DNA of 45,095 nt from a virus: the IMG/VR virus record IMGVR_UViG_3300037349_000286, positions 1-45,095 of that record, one strand, 5' to 3'. How positions within the stretch are numbered: the first letter of the stretch is position 1; every line of letters begins with the position of its first letter. Position numbers and translations under genes: made by a program. This document shows, piece after piece, positions 37,485 to 44,525 of the stretch. The notes below the pieces were generated by a model, which saw nothing but the letters and a program-made list of their open reading frames with translations, was not told the origin of the DNA and searched no databases.

Positions 37485-37720
37485 TTGCTTTTCTGCTTCG
37501 GGCAGGGGGTGAACTTGCGAGGAGGCGCAGTGCGGGACGAAGCGGCCCGATCGGCTAGGACGGGCGAAGATCCCCGGCTTTGCTCCAAGCGATGCACGAT
37601 CTCGCCTATAGTTGAGCGGTGATTTTTGGTCGATTCGTCCACCAGATATTGCCACAGATCGAGCGGGATTCGTATCGATCTTGTGACAAAATCATTGATT
37701 TCATTAGGGTTCTGGCTCAT
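37481..37720 (-). CDS. Ribbon-helix-helix (Arc/MetJ-like) regulator, late block
   Basis: A 79-residue protein. Residues 10-50 match an RHH fold: FVTRSIRIPLDLWQYLVDES, then STIGEIVHRLEQS. The N-terminal strand contacts operator DNA and dimers form by beta pairing. The tail is Ser/Arg/Lys-rich (SSRTAPPRKFTPCPKQKSK). It is the first leftward gene next to the 37744-37783 overlapping promoters, so autoregulation is likely. A second RHH gene stands in the same position at 43335-43505. It shares a GTGA overlap with the methyltransferase. Confidence 0.75.
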   Translation of the reverse strand: MSQNPNEINDFVTRSIRIPLDLWQYLVDESTKNHRSTIGEIVHRLEQSRGSSPVLADRAASSRTAPPRKFTPCPKQKSK

Positions 37721-37743
37721 GTATCTTTTCCTCGCTTTTTCTA

Positions 37744-37783
37744 TTGACTTCTATTTTCTAATCGCTATTATAGCTTTTGTCAA
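37744..37783. promoter_or_regulatory. Face-to-face overlapping promoters, late/mid divergence
   Basis: Rightward: TTGACT (37744-37749), 16-base spacer, TATTAT (37766-37771), upstream of the 101-residue gene at 37817. Leftward: TTGACA as the reverse complement of TGTCAA (37778-37783) with TAGAAA 17 bases on (37755-37760). The two -35 boxes are on opposite strands and 34 bp apart (start to start), so the promoters overlap and probably compete. The leftward box lies in the 11-mer TTGTCAAGAAC (37777-37787), repeated at 43565-43575. The 96-base gap is AT-rich. Likely operator of the RHH protein. Confidence 0.6.
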
Positions 37784-37816
37784 GAACAACCCTTTGGGCC
37801 AACAGGAGGCCAAGCC

Positions 37817-38122
37817 ATGAAATACCAGATTCGCTACACCGATCACCAGACCGAAGACGCCGTAGATACCCTCGAAGAGGCCGTTGCCGACGCCCGCCGC
37901 ATCTACGAAATGTCCGGCGGCTTTCAGGGTTACTTCCCCGCCAATAGTCTCTTCGCCAAGATCAAGGGCATTTACTGCGAGCCCGGCAGCATCCTTTTGC
38001 TCGGTCGTAACATGCTCGCTGGTAAGTTCGGTGCCGAGGACGAAGCCGCCCTCACGGACGATGAACGCGACGAACGCGACTCACTCAGCAGCCACAACTT
38101 CCAGCACGGAACGTCTCTATAA
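37817..38122 (+). CDS. Hypothetical protein (101 aa)
   Basis: First gene of a rightward block, with a strong AGGAGG site 8 bases before ATG. The start MKYQIRYTDHQTEDAVDTLE, EAVADARRIYEMSGGF resembles small phage proteins whose strand-helix start contains a substrate-like loop; the remainder is alpha/beta and ends SSHNFQHGTSL. Not recognised. Early or middle gene by position, likely driven by the rightward promoter at 37744. Confidence 0.65.
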   Translation: MKYQIRYTDHQTEDAVDTLEEAVADARRIYEMSGGFQGYFPANSLFAKIKGIYCEPGSILLLGRNMLAGKFGAEDEAALTDDERDERDSLSSHNFQHGTSL

Positions 38123-38141
38123 CCCCAACCGGAGAACGACC

Positions 38142-38549
38142 ATGACCAACGCAACCGCCGAAGAAAAAGCCGCCTTTGACGTATTCGACAAGGCGCGTGC
38201 TAAATGCCGCGCGAAAGCGACGCGGCATACGCCGGGGCCGTGGAGATTTTGGCATTCTGGCTATGCCAATGCGCCCTTCGTTGTTTACTCCGGTTTCCAA
38301 ACCGGCCACGACGCCCCGTCCGTAGACGCGCAGGGACAACTTCACATGAACAACATGACAAAAATTTGTGAAGTTAAGCACGACGAAAGTGAAGAGCATG
38401 ACACACAAATCGCCAACGCCCGCCTTATCGCCGCCGCGCCAGAGTTGCTTGAGGCTTTGGAATATCTTAGGGGAGAAATGCATGCAGCAGCTTACGGCTT
38501 CGCAAAAATTAATGCTGCAATCTCCAAGGCGAAGGGCGGTGCAGCATGA
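38142..38549 (+). CDS. Conserved phage protein, HTPGPW...AAAPELLEAL type
   Basis: A 135-residue protein of a very common phage family of unknown function: RHTPGPWRFW near residue 27, a beta-rich centre, and DTQIANARLIAAAPELLEAL in the C-terminal helix. ATG at 38142 follows GGAGAA. It has a GYANAPFVVYSG strand and NNMTKICEVKHDESE. Overlaps the next start by ATGA. Confidence 0.8.
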   Translation: MTNATAEEKAAFDVFDKARAKCRAKATRHTPGPWRFWHSGYANAPFVVYSGFQTGHDAPSVDAQGQLHMNNMTKICEVKHDESEEHDTQIANARLIAAAPELLEALEYLRGEMHAAAYGFAKINAAISKAKGGAA

Positions 38550-38896
38550 GCACCATCCGCAAGCTGGTATTATACCGGTTCTTCAACGAGAACGACGTGC
38601 CGAAGTTCGGCTGCGGCTGGCGCAATGTGATCGCGCTTCCGGGCGGCCGGAAGTGGCAGACGCTCGTCGACTGGACGACGCTTGATGTCGCGCACCTCAC
38701 GCTCAAGGACTGGGGGCGCCTCCGCGCCGAGCCTGTCATCACGCGTGCGGCGCCGGTCGAGCGGGCGATGCGCGCGCGGATCAGGCTGTTCGAGACCTAC
38801 GTCGAGGCTGAGAAGCGGTTTAACCCGAGAGCGACGAAATACCAGATGCCGGCGGCGGTCAAGGAAGCCCTCAAGCTCCTCAAGGGTGCGCCATGA
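38546..38896 (+). CDS. Hypothetical protein (116 aa)
   Basis: ATGA overlap with the previous gene. Begins with MSTIRKLVLYRFFNENDVPK and is basic overall, with WRNVIALPGGRKWQTLVDWT and AEKRFNPRATKYQMPAAVKE. Alpha/beta, no membrane segment. No family recognised; the pattern FGCGWRNVI...G.KW.TLVDWTTLDVAHL suggests a compact fold. Overlaps the next gene by ATGA. Confidence 0.65.
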   Translation: MSTIRKLVLYRFFNENDVPKFGCGWRNVIALPGGRKWQTLVDWTTLDVAHLTLKDWGRLRAEPVITRAAPVERAMRARIRLFETYVEAEKRFNPRATKYQMPAAVKEALKLLKGAP

Positions 38897-39117
38897 GCCG
38901 CCTCGACCAATCGACCCAGCTTGAGCGCAAGCTCCAGCTCATGCTCGGCACGAGGGGGCGGAACGACCCGACGCCGGACTGGCTGACACCCTACCTCCAA
39001 TGGCTACGCGAGAATGGCACCGAGAGCGAGGTCAACGGCTACCCGTCGCCGGAGGCCTATCAGGATCACAACATCAACCTGTTCGTGCGCCAGCAGCGCG
39101 CAAGGAGGGCGGCGTGA
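38893..39117 (+). CDS. Hypothetical protein (74 aa)
   Basis: ATGA overlap at the start and GTGA overlap at the end. A polar helical protein with ERKLQLMLGTRGRNDPTPDW, LTPYLQWLRENGTE and a C-terminal RQQRARRAA tail. Not recognised. Confidence 0.6.
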   Translation: MSRLDQSTQLERKLQLMLGTRGRNDPTPDWLTPYLQWLRENGTESEVNGYPSPEAYQDHNINLFVRQQRARRAA

Positions 39118-39377
39118 TCGACGTTCTTTTCAAAGGCGACGCCGACCCCGCAAAGGAAGCGGCGCGCGAGCGGCTTGAGTTCGCCCTGCAAAACGCCATC
39201 CAATATCTGCCGGAGCGCAATTTCACCGAGGTATGGGAGGCGCTTCAGCGCCTCAAGGCGACCGATATCAACGGGTGGCGCGAGCTGCGCGGGCATTACC
39301 TCACGCGCTCGATCTTCGACATGATCGAGGCAGAGAACCGGTTCCGCTTGAGCGGGAAGGTGAGACCTAAAGCTTAG
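39114..39377 (+). CDS. Hypothetical protein (87 aa)
   Basis: GTG at 39114 is chosen because it overlaps the upstream TGA (GTGA) and has AAGGAGG 6 bases before it. Helical, charged: DADPAKEAARERLEFALQNA, IQYLPERNFTEVWEALQRLK, DMIEAENRFRLSGK. It may be a small regulator or adaptor; no family recognised. Confidence 0.6.
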   Translation: MIDVLFKGDADPAKEAARERLEFALQNAIQYLPERNFTEVWEALQRLKATDINGWRELRGHYLTRSIFDMIEAENRFRLSGKVRPKA

Positions 39378-39407
39378 CAGCCCCGCAACTCAGCAAGGAG
39401 AAGTCCC

Positions 39408-39671
39408 ATGAAGAGCAGTTTCGGAATCCTCGCCTTCGCCGCTATCGCGCTCGCCGGCTACGGCGGTTGCCAGCTCGGCGAGTTCCTCGACAAGCACGAG
39501 CGCGTCCCGCACGAGATCGCCAACAAGTGCGCCTATTATGACATGGATACGGGGCATTTCACGTGGGGGCCGCGGCCGGTCTCGATCATGATGCCCGACG
39601 ATCCCTTCACCGAAACGCGCAAGCTCCCGGCGCCGAAGCCCCCGGGCCGCAAGCCCGCTGGTACGCCGTGA
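39408..39671 (+). CDS. Small exported or membrane-anchored protein (87 aa)
   Basis: An AAGGAGAA site precedes the start. Residues 1-19 are a hydrophobic start: MKSSFGILAFAAIALAGYG, then GCQ. This could be a signal peptide or anchor; the position before Cys does not fit a good lipobox. The outer part has two acidic segments and ends Pro/Lys-rich (RKLPAPKPPGRKPAG). No function assigned. Overlaps the next gene by GTGA. Confidence 0.55.
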   Translation: MKSSFGILAFAAIALAGYGGCQLGEFLDKHERVPHEIANKCAYYDMDTGHFTWGPRPVSIMMPDDPFTETRKLPAPKPPGRKPAGTP

Positions 39672-39937
39672 TCGAGCTGACGCCCCAAGCCGTGGATCAG
39701 GCCAGCAATCGGCTGCGCGCCGTATGGCTTGAGGCGCGGCGCGCGCCGGCGGGGTCGGGTGTTGAGCCGGAGTGCTTGCACACCTGGCTCCGGCGCATGG
39801 CGAAGGAAGCGCTGGACGTAGACGACCGCACAGACGGGGGAAAATATCGCCACGCCGGCATGAAGTTTGGCCTCATTCCCATGGCCGGAGATCGGACTAA
39901 CCGATGGCTGCTGCGGTCGGTGGAGCGGGTAAGATAG
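39668..39937 (+). CDS. Hypothetical protein (89 aa)
   Basis: GTG at 39668 overlaps the upstream stop (GTGA). A soluble protein with IELTPQAVDQASNRLRAVWL, CLHTWLRRMAKEALDVDD and a basic end (RTNRWLLRSVERVR). No recognised family. A small gap of about 37 bases follows before the Ref-like nuclease. Confidence 0.6.
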   Translation: MIELTPQAVDQASNRLRAVWLEARRAPAGSGVEPECLHTWLRRMAKEALDVDDRTDGGKYRHAGMKFGLIPMAGDRTNRWLLRSVERVR

Positions 39938-39974
39938 TGGCGGCGTTCATAACAGCTTTTATGGAGGCATGTCC

Positions 39975-40265
39975 ATGACGACCGCCGCAGAGCGCACCCA
40001 TCTTGATCGAGTCGCCCGGCTCGGCTGCCTGATATGCGGCGCGCGCGCGGAGGTGCACCATATCCGCACCGGCCAGGGCCTGCGGCGCGCGAGCCACTTC
40101 GAGACGATCCCACTTTGCCCGACGCATCATCGCACGGGTGGGCATGGCATCGCCTTTCACGCCGGCCGCGAAATCTGGGAACGCACCTTCGGCACGGAGC
40201 TCGAGCTGCTGGCGCAGGTGCGCGCCGAATTATCGAGGGAAGAACCGCATGCAAGCATATCCTGA
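39975..40265 (+). CDS. Ref/DUF968-like HNH nuclease
   Basis: ATG at 39975 (7 bases after GGAGG) is favoured over 39969. The 96-residue product has the HNH pattern of P1 Ref-like recombination nucleases: ARLGCLICG (Cys18 and Cys21), VHHIRTGQG, HFETIPLCPTHHRTGGHGIA, then FHAGREIWERTFG. Cys18, Cys21, Cys48 and the paired His residues are the probable metal and catalytic ligands. Ref makes breaks at D-loops formed by RecA; here it may support recombination with the ERF annealing protein. It overlaps the next membrane gene by 17 bases. Confidence 0.7.
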   Translation: MTTAAERTHLDRVARLGCLICGARAEVHHIRTGQGLRRASHFETIPLCPTHHRTGGHGIAFHAGREIWERTFGTELELLAQVRAELSREEPHASIS

Positions 40266-40443
40266 TCGCGCACGCCACGTCGGCCACCGGCTCGGCGTGG
40301 TCGCCTACCTCCTGATCGGGATGCCGATCTTCGCCGTCAAGATGACGGGTCATGCAACTTATCTCGCATGGCAGACGTGGATCTCCATCATGCGGCCGCT
40401 GGGCAAGACGATCTGGCAAACTTACCGCGACGCTCTGAAATAG
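40249..40443 (+). CDS. Small membrane protein (64 aa)
   Basis: ATG at 40249 lies within the Ref-like gene, with a GAGGGAA site. Basic start (QAYPDRARHVGHRLG), then a hydrophobic helix (residues about 16-31: VVAYLLIGMPIFAVKM), then an aromatic amphipathic part (HATYLAWQTWISIMRPLG). Ends the rightward block. Its role is unknown. A GC-rich hairpin follows the stop. Confidence 0.6.
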   Translation: MQAYPDRARHVGHRLGVVAYLLIGMPIFAVKMTGHATYLAWQTWISIMRPLGKTIWQTYRDALK

Positions 40444-40468
40444 CCCGAATGTTCCGCGCGCATCGGGC
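40443..40468 (+). terminator. Possible hairpin terminator after the mid block
   Basis: GCCCGA(A)TG and CATCGGGC can pair around a 9-base loop with one bulge. The hairpin begins at the last base of the stop codon of the 64-residue gene, at the convergent end of two blocks. There is no T-run after it, so it may not act as an intrinsic terminator. Confidence 0.3.
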
Positions 40469-40781
40469 CCACCGCGCGACTCTACCCTAGTGGAGGCCGG
40501 AGACTCCCTAATAGCATGAAAGTGGCTGGCGCCGCGATTGGCCCTCGATGCTGTCCCCGCGCGCACAGGGATCGCGGCTTGCTGTTCCGGGTCGCCAGCC
40601 GGCGGCCGTGATGATGGGCGCGGGGTGTTCCTTTCCTAGGATAAGCAATAAAGTTACGCTTGTAGAATGCCGTTTGCCGGCCATTAGCCGCTCCGTGGAT
40701 GCTGTTCCTAAATTTTGGCCACCCCAATAGCCATTTCTCTCCAAAATCGACTGGCGCCCGGTTTCCTCGCGACCGTAGCCC
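40469..40781. other. Non-coding gap between convergent blocks
   Basis: About 310 bases without a convincing gene. Two frames exist: an 81-codon minus-strand frame (40482-40727) with an odd, basic composition, and a 31-codon plus-strand frame at 40516. Neither has a ribosome site or protein-like sequence. A 7-base inverted repeat, ATTTTGG and CCAAAAT (about 40710-40746, 22-base loop), lies near the helicase end and might be terminator or processing structure. No tRNA is seen. Confidence 0.5.
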
Positions 40782-42092
40782 CTACCACATATTTTCGAGG
40801 GGGGCCTTGACGGTCTCCGTCTCCTTCTCACAGAACATCGGGCCGATCTGGGTCTCCATCCGGTAACCGGACGAATTTTCGGAGCCGATGTTGTAATACG
40901 GCGTATAGCGCGAGGCGAGCATCTCCAGCCACGCCTCGTCCGCCGGGCGGCGGCCGCTGATCTCGGGCGCGAACTCGGTCTTGTGCATGGCGAAGGTCAG
41001 GTCGCAAGCGTTCAGCAGCCCCTCGCCGCCGCGGATGTTTCCCTCCTGATTCAACTGCGCGGCCGTGAGTATCCAAATCGGAAACCGCTTAACGGCTTCG
41101 GCCATGGTCTGTGCCACGTGGTCATAGTGCTCGGCGAGGCTCTGATTGTTCTTCTTGCCGGTCACGAGTTGCACATAATCGATGATTATCCCATCGATCT
41201 TTCCGTTAATGCCCTGCTGCGCGATGATCGAACGCAAGTCGTCGAGGTCGATGCGCGGGCGCGCCTGAAAGAACAGCCCGCAGTCCCGGAAGCCAGCGGT
41301 CGCCTCGCGCGCGCGGCGCTGGAAGCCCTCCTGCATGCGAATATGCGGGTTGAGGAAATCGCGCGCGTTGAGGCCCATCTTGCGCGCGAGCAAACGCTGG
41401 AACGTCTCGGCGTAGCCCATCTCAAGGCAGAGATACAAAACCTTGCTCGATCCAAGCATGGTCATGTTGTACGCGATGGTGGCGAGCATCAGGCTCTTGC
41501 CCGCTTTCATGCGCGCGCCGAGGCCGTAGAATTTGTTCTGGTAGAACCCCCCGCCCAGCGCCGCGTCGAGCCGTGGAAACTTCGTCTGGTTGTACTGCAT
41601 GAATTTATCGAGCGAGTTGACGATCTCCATGCCCACCTCGAAGGCGCTGATCGTGCTCGACCGCCGCGAGACGATGGCGGCGAGGTCGGCGATGCCCCGA
41701 CCGAGGATATCCGCCGCCCCCCCGCTCGCGATGTCCCGCGCGGATGCCAGGAGCTTTTCGCTCTGGGCGACGATGCGGCGCCGGTCGCTCAGTTCTTGCA
41801 CCTCGCGGGCGTAGTCCCGGCCGGCGAGCGGCGACACGATGGCCGCGATCCAGCCTATGAGCATGTCGAGGACGCGTTTGGATTCGTCACACTGACCCGA
41901 AACGAACTCCACGATGCGTCTTGGATTTGGCGTCTCGCCGCGCAGGTAGCAGTCCGAGATCGCCTGCCAAATCCTGGCGTTCCACGGGTCGGTGAAGTCC
42001 TCCGCGCGGGTGTCGGCCATCTCCGCCCAGAGGTTCGGGGCGACAAAGGCGCAGGCGATGAGGCCCATTTCGCATTCGAGGTTCTGTGTCAT
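40782..42092 (-). CDS. DnaB-like replicative helicase
   Basis: A 436-residue RecA-fold helicase. The N-terminal domain (residues 1-90) is the DnaB N-terminal type: LIACAFVAPNLWAEMADTRA and RIWQAISDCYLRGETPNPRR. The ATPase core has Walker A GARMKAGKS at 192-200, H1a-like ALGGGFYQNKFYGLG before it, VLYLCLEMGYAETFQRLLAR, and Walker B GIIIDYVQLV with Asp305. The acidic and aromatic end is SSGYRMETQIGPMFCEKE. It overlaps the initiator-like gene by ATGA. Unwinds phage DNA at forks; no primase domain is present, so host primase is probably used. Confidence 0.85.
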   Translation of the reverse strand: MTQNLECEMGLIACAFVAPNLWAEMADTRAEDFTDPWNARIWQAISDCYLRGETPNPRRIVEFVSGQCDESKRVLDMLIGWIAAIVSPLAGRDYAREVQELSDRRRIVAQSEKLLASARDIASGGAADILGRGIADLAAIVSRRSSTISAFEVGMEIVNSLDKFMQYNQTKFPRLDAALGGGFYQNKFYGLGARMKAGKSLMLATIAYNMTMLGSSKVLYLCLEMGYAETFQRLLARKMGLNARDFLNPHIRMQEGFQRRAREATAGFRDCGLFFQARPRIDLDDLRSIIAQQGINGKIDGIIIDYVQLVTGKKNNQSLAEHYDHVAQTMAEAVKRFPIWILTAAQLNQEGNIRGGEGLLNACDLTFAMHKTEFAPEISGRRPADEAWLEMLASRYTPYYNIGSENSSGYRMETQIGPMFCEKETETVKAPLENMW

Positions 42093-42832
42093 AGCGTGGT
42101 TGCTCCTGCATGCATGGGTTTACGGGGGACTTCTACGGACTTGCGGGAAAAGTTTGGCTTGGGCTCGAACAGCCCCTGCCAGCCGTTCTGAATCGAGGTA
42201 TTGATAATACTCACGGGATTATGGCCGCGCTTTTGAAAATCGGCGAGCTGGCCGAGCGTGAGCGAGCATGCGCGTTCGGTGAGGGGTTTTTTGACCGACT
42301 TGCGGTGCTCGATCCAGTCTTTCCACACCGGCAGGGGAAGCCATGCGGGCAGAGGCACGGCAAAGGGATCGAATTTCTTTTTTTTAGGGAGAGTATTATC
42401 AGTAAATAGTACTGACTCTACGTTCTCTCTTAACTCTCTACTCTCTACTCTAGCATCGCCAAGCATTGCTACGGGCATGCTTGTAGCATCTAACTTCTTG
42501 TTTTTAGACCATCTTATTTTAGCGGCTTTTTTTGCTTTCTCGGAGTGAAATTTGGTTCTGGTGTCCTGAAAAGCGAGTTCTTCATCGCAAGTTCGCTGAA
42601 AAAGCATGCCATCGCTATGCTGGAAGAATGCTACAAGCATGCTACAAGCATGTAAGCCCCAGTCCTGTAACGATATTCCACAGATTCTAGCCAGCGCCGC
42701 ATCATTATTCGGGAGGGGTTTGCGCGTGATCATATATTCATCGATCAAGCGCCGATAGCACCCGTCCTGATAGGGATCGAGCGACAGCGTTTTATCGCGG
42801 AATTTTAAGGGGAAAAAGCGGTAGTAATCCAC
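42089..42832 (-). CDS. DUF1376 replication initiator/helicase loader-like protein
   Basis: A 247-residue protein. The N-terminal domain matches DUF1376: MDYYRFFPLKFRDKTLSLDP, YQDGCYRRLIDEYMITRKPL, DAALARICGISLQDW. The middle is basic and disordered (KAKKAAKIRWSKNKK). The end has WKDWIEHRKSVKKPLTERAC, SLTLGQLADFQKRGH...NTSIQNGWQGLFEP, common in helicase-loading phage proteins. It precedes and overlaps the DnaB-like gene. Probably opens or marks the origin and recruits the helicase. Confidence 0.8.
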   Translation of the reverse strand: MDYYRFFPLKFRDKTLSLDPYQDGCYRRLIDEYMITRKPLPNNDAALARICGISLQDWGLHACSMLVAFFQHSDGMLFQRTCDEELAFQDTRTKFHSEKAKKAAKIRWSKNKKLDATSMPVAMLGDARVESRELRENVESVLFTDNTLPKKKKFDPFAVPLPAWLPLPVWKDWIEHRKSVKKPLTERACSLTLGQLADFQKRGHNPVSIINTSIQNGWQGLFEPKPNFSRKSVEVPRKPMHAGATTL

Positions 42833-42934
42833 GGATGACCTTCTCTGAAAAAGGTAACAAAAGTGTCAGGCGGGTAATCCCGTTCAGAGGCGGAAAACCA
42901 GAGCGACTGGCTGTCCCGCGCCCGACGGCCTTTT

Positions 42935-43354
42935 TTACGCTTTCCTTATGCGCTTTTGCAACTGTTTTCTCGATGCGAACCGCTTGAACCAGTCCATGAC
43001 GAGCGACCGCCCCTGCTCCCAGCTATGCACGAATCCGGCGATGCCGCCCGCCGCGCGCACCGAGTCGCGCCATGCGACCTGCCCGTCCGTGTACCGCGCG
43101 CCGACCGGGCGCTTGGTCTCGGCCGAGACGAAGACCGCGAGGTAAGATCCGACCATTTCCTTGGTGATTCGGACGGGCAGGAAGCCGATAAAATCGGCCG
43201 CGCCGTTCGGCCCGACGCCGTAGGTGACCCAGATAGGGCCGTACTTCGCCCGTCCCCGGGTGTTGCGGTAGAGGCGGCAGCCAGAGGCCTGCATCGCGTG
43301 CAAGACCTCGGGGATGATATCGGCCTCCTTGGGGTTACGGCGCAGGGGGGGCAA
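42935..43354 (-). CDS. VRR-NUC nuclease
   Basis: A TTG at 43354 with GGAGG 6 bases upstream is my start choice; an in-frame TTG at 43375 is possible. The 139-residue product carries the VRR-NUC PD-(D/E)xK core: RLYRNTRGRAKYGP, VGPNGAADFIGFL (Asp54), AVFVSAETKRPVGA (Glu79, Lys81), and GQVAWRDSVRAAGGIAGFVH. Such nucleases process branched DNA in phage recombination or replication. The 102-base gap to the DUF1376 gene shows no gene. Its start overlaps the end of the RHH gene. Confidence 0.8.
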   Translation of the reverse strand: MPPLRRNPKEADIIPEVLHAMQASGCRLYRNTRGRAKYGPIWVTYGVGPNGAADFIGFLPVRITKEMVGSYLAVFVSAETKRPVGARYTDGQVAWRDSVRAAGGIAGFVHSWEQGRSLVMDWFKRFASRKQLQKRIRKA

Positions 43355-43505
43355 ATTTGGCCTCCAGCGCGTCAATTCCGTCCCGGACGAGCAACCGTAG
43401 CGCGGCGGATATCCCTATCCCCTCGCGCTCCCCTATGGCCTTAACGCGGTCGTAGAGATCACGTCCGAGGTTGAAGGAAACGGTCTGGTTGGATGATTCT
43501 GACAT
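43335..43505 (-). CDS. Ribbon-helix-helix regulator, replication block
   Basis: A 56-residue protein with the RHH pattern: QTVSFNLGRDLYDRVKAIGE, then GISAALRLLVRDGIDAL. ATG at 43505 is chosen; upstream in-frame codons run into promoter DNA. It is the first gene of the leftward replication block, in the same position as the other RHH gene is in the late block. It probably binds the overlapping promoters at 43532-43571 and controls both its own operon and the ERF operon. Confidence 0.75.
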   Translation of the reverse strand: MSESSNQTVSFNLGRDLYDRVKAIGEREGIGISAALRLLVRDGIDALEAKFAPPAP

Positions 43506-43531
43506 TGTTCTTATCCGTTCGCAAATTATAG

Positions 43532-43571
43532 TTGACAGCAATAAGATAAAAGAATAATTAGTGGTTGTCAA
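43532..43571. promoter_or_regulatory. Face-to-face overlapping promoters, replication/ERF divergence
   Basis: Rightward: TTGACA (43532-43537) with a weak -10, either AATAAT (43553-43558) or TAATTA (43555-43560). Leftward: reverse complement of TGTCAA (43566-43571) gives TTGACA, then TATCTT 17 bases on (43543-43548). The opposite-strand -35 boxes are 34 bp apart, start to start, exactly as at 37744-37783. The leftward box is part of TTGTCAAGAAC (43565-43575), also seen at 37777-37787. Drives the VRR-NUC/DnaB block leftward and ERF rightward. Confidence 0.6.
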
Positions 43572-43649
43572 GAACCCCTACAACCTGCACCCCGGACGTT
43601 TCGCGTGAGCGACTTTACGAAGGCAGAAATCTAACCAAGGAGCGGCACG

Positions 43650-44444
43650 ATGGAACCGAAGCAAGAAATTCTCCCTGCACCGGTCGCAATGACGGCGAGC
43701 GAGCAAGCCGCGCAGATGATGCAGACGATCAAGGATATCGCACTCGCGCCAGATGCGGAGACGAGGGTTGGCGTCATGCGCGAGATCATGACGATGCAGC
43801 GCGAGCTTCAAAAAGACCAAGCGGAGCGCGCTTTCAACGAGGCGATGGCGCTGATCGCGAACGAGATGCCCCGGATCAAGAAGAAGGGCAAGGTCGAGTA
43901 CCTCGTCGACAAAAACAATAAACAAGGTCCGAAGGAGGAAGCGTTCAAATTCGCGAAGTTCGAGGACATCGACGCTGCGATCCGGCCGCTGCTCGTCAAG
44001 TATGGATTCTCGCTTTCCTTTACGACCGAGCCGCGTACCGCCGAAGGCGGCGGCCTGACGATGGTCGGCCGGCTCTCGCACAAGGAGGGCCACTTCCGCG
44101 AGTCGCGGATCGCGGTCGCGCTTGATAGCTCCGGCGGTAAAAACAACATTCAGGGCATGGGCTCGTCGTCCAGCTACGGCAAGCGGTACGTCACCTGCAT
44201 GCTGCTCAACATTATCACCGAGGGCGAGGACGACGACGCGACGACCGCCGAGCCGATCACCGAGGAGCAGGTCGCTAAGATCGAGGCGCGGATCAAGGAG
44301 GTCGGCGCCGACCGCGAGAAGTTCCTCGCGTACCTCAAGGTCGAGGAGGTCACAAAAATTCGCGCGCGCGATTTCAACAAGGCGCTCAAGGCGCTCGACC
44401 AGAAGGCAGCCGAGAACAAGCAACAGAAGGGAAAAGCGGCCTAA
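43650..44444 (+). CDS. erf: ERF-family single-strand annealing protein
   Basis: A 264-residue ERF-type recombinase (P22 Erf family) that anneals complementary single strands and supports phage recombination. The N-terminal part has AFNEAMALIANEMPRIKKKG, YKFAKFEDIDAAIRPLL-like EAFKFAKFEDIDAAIRPLLV and YGFSLSFTTEPRT. The signature GMGSSSSYGKRYVTCMLLNI is at about 169-188. The C-terminal helix is charged. A GGAG site precedes the start. First gene of the rightward block from the 43532 promoter; probably works with the VRR-NUC or Ref-like nuclease. No exonuclease partner is seen in the window. Confidence 0.85.
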   Translation: MEPKQEILPAPVAMTASEQAAQMMQTIKDIALAPDAETRVGVMREIMTMQRELQKDQAERAFNEAMALIANEMPRIKKKGKVEYLVDKNNKQGPKEEAFKFAKFEDIDAAIRPLLVKYGFSLSFTTEPRTAEGGGLTMVGRLSHKEGHFRESRIAVALDSSGGKNNIQGMGSSSSYGKRYVTCMLLNIITEGEDDDATTAEPITEEQVAKIEARIKEVGADREKFLAYLKVEEVTKIRARDFNKALKALDQKAAENKQQKGKAA

Positions 44445-44525
44445 CCACAGACGAGCGTCTGCGCGCTTAATGATATAGCCACGCCGCAGGTGTTCGATTT
44501 ATTTTCTTAACCAACGGAGGAAGCC

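Noticed and set aside
40482-40727. An 81-codon minus-strand frame in the gap between convergent blocks
   Set aside because: Basic, low-quality sequence with no ribosome site and no recognisable fold; treated as non-coding.
42400-42460. CTCTACTCTCTACTCT-type pyrimidine repeat as a replication origin
   Set aside because: It lies inside the coding sequence of the DUF1376 gene, is short, and no iteron set or AT-rich unwinding element is obvious beside it.
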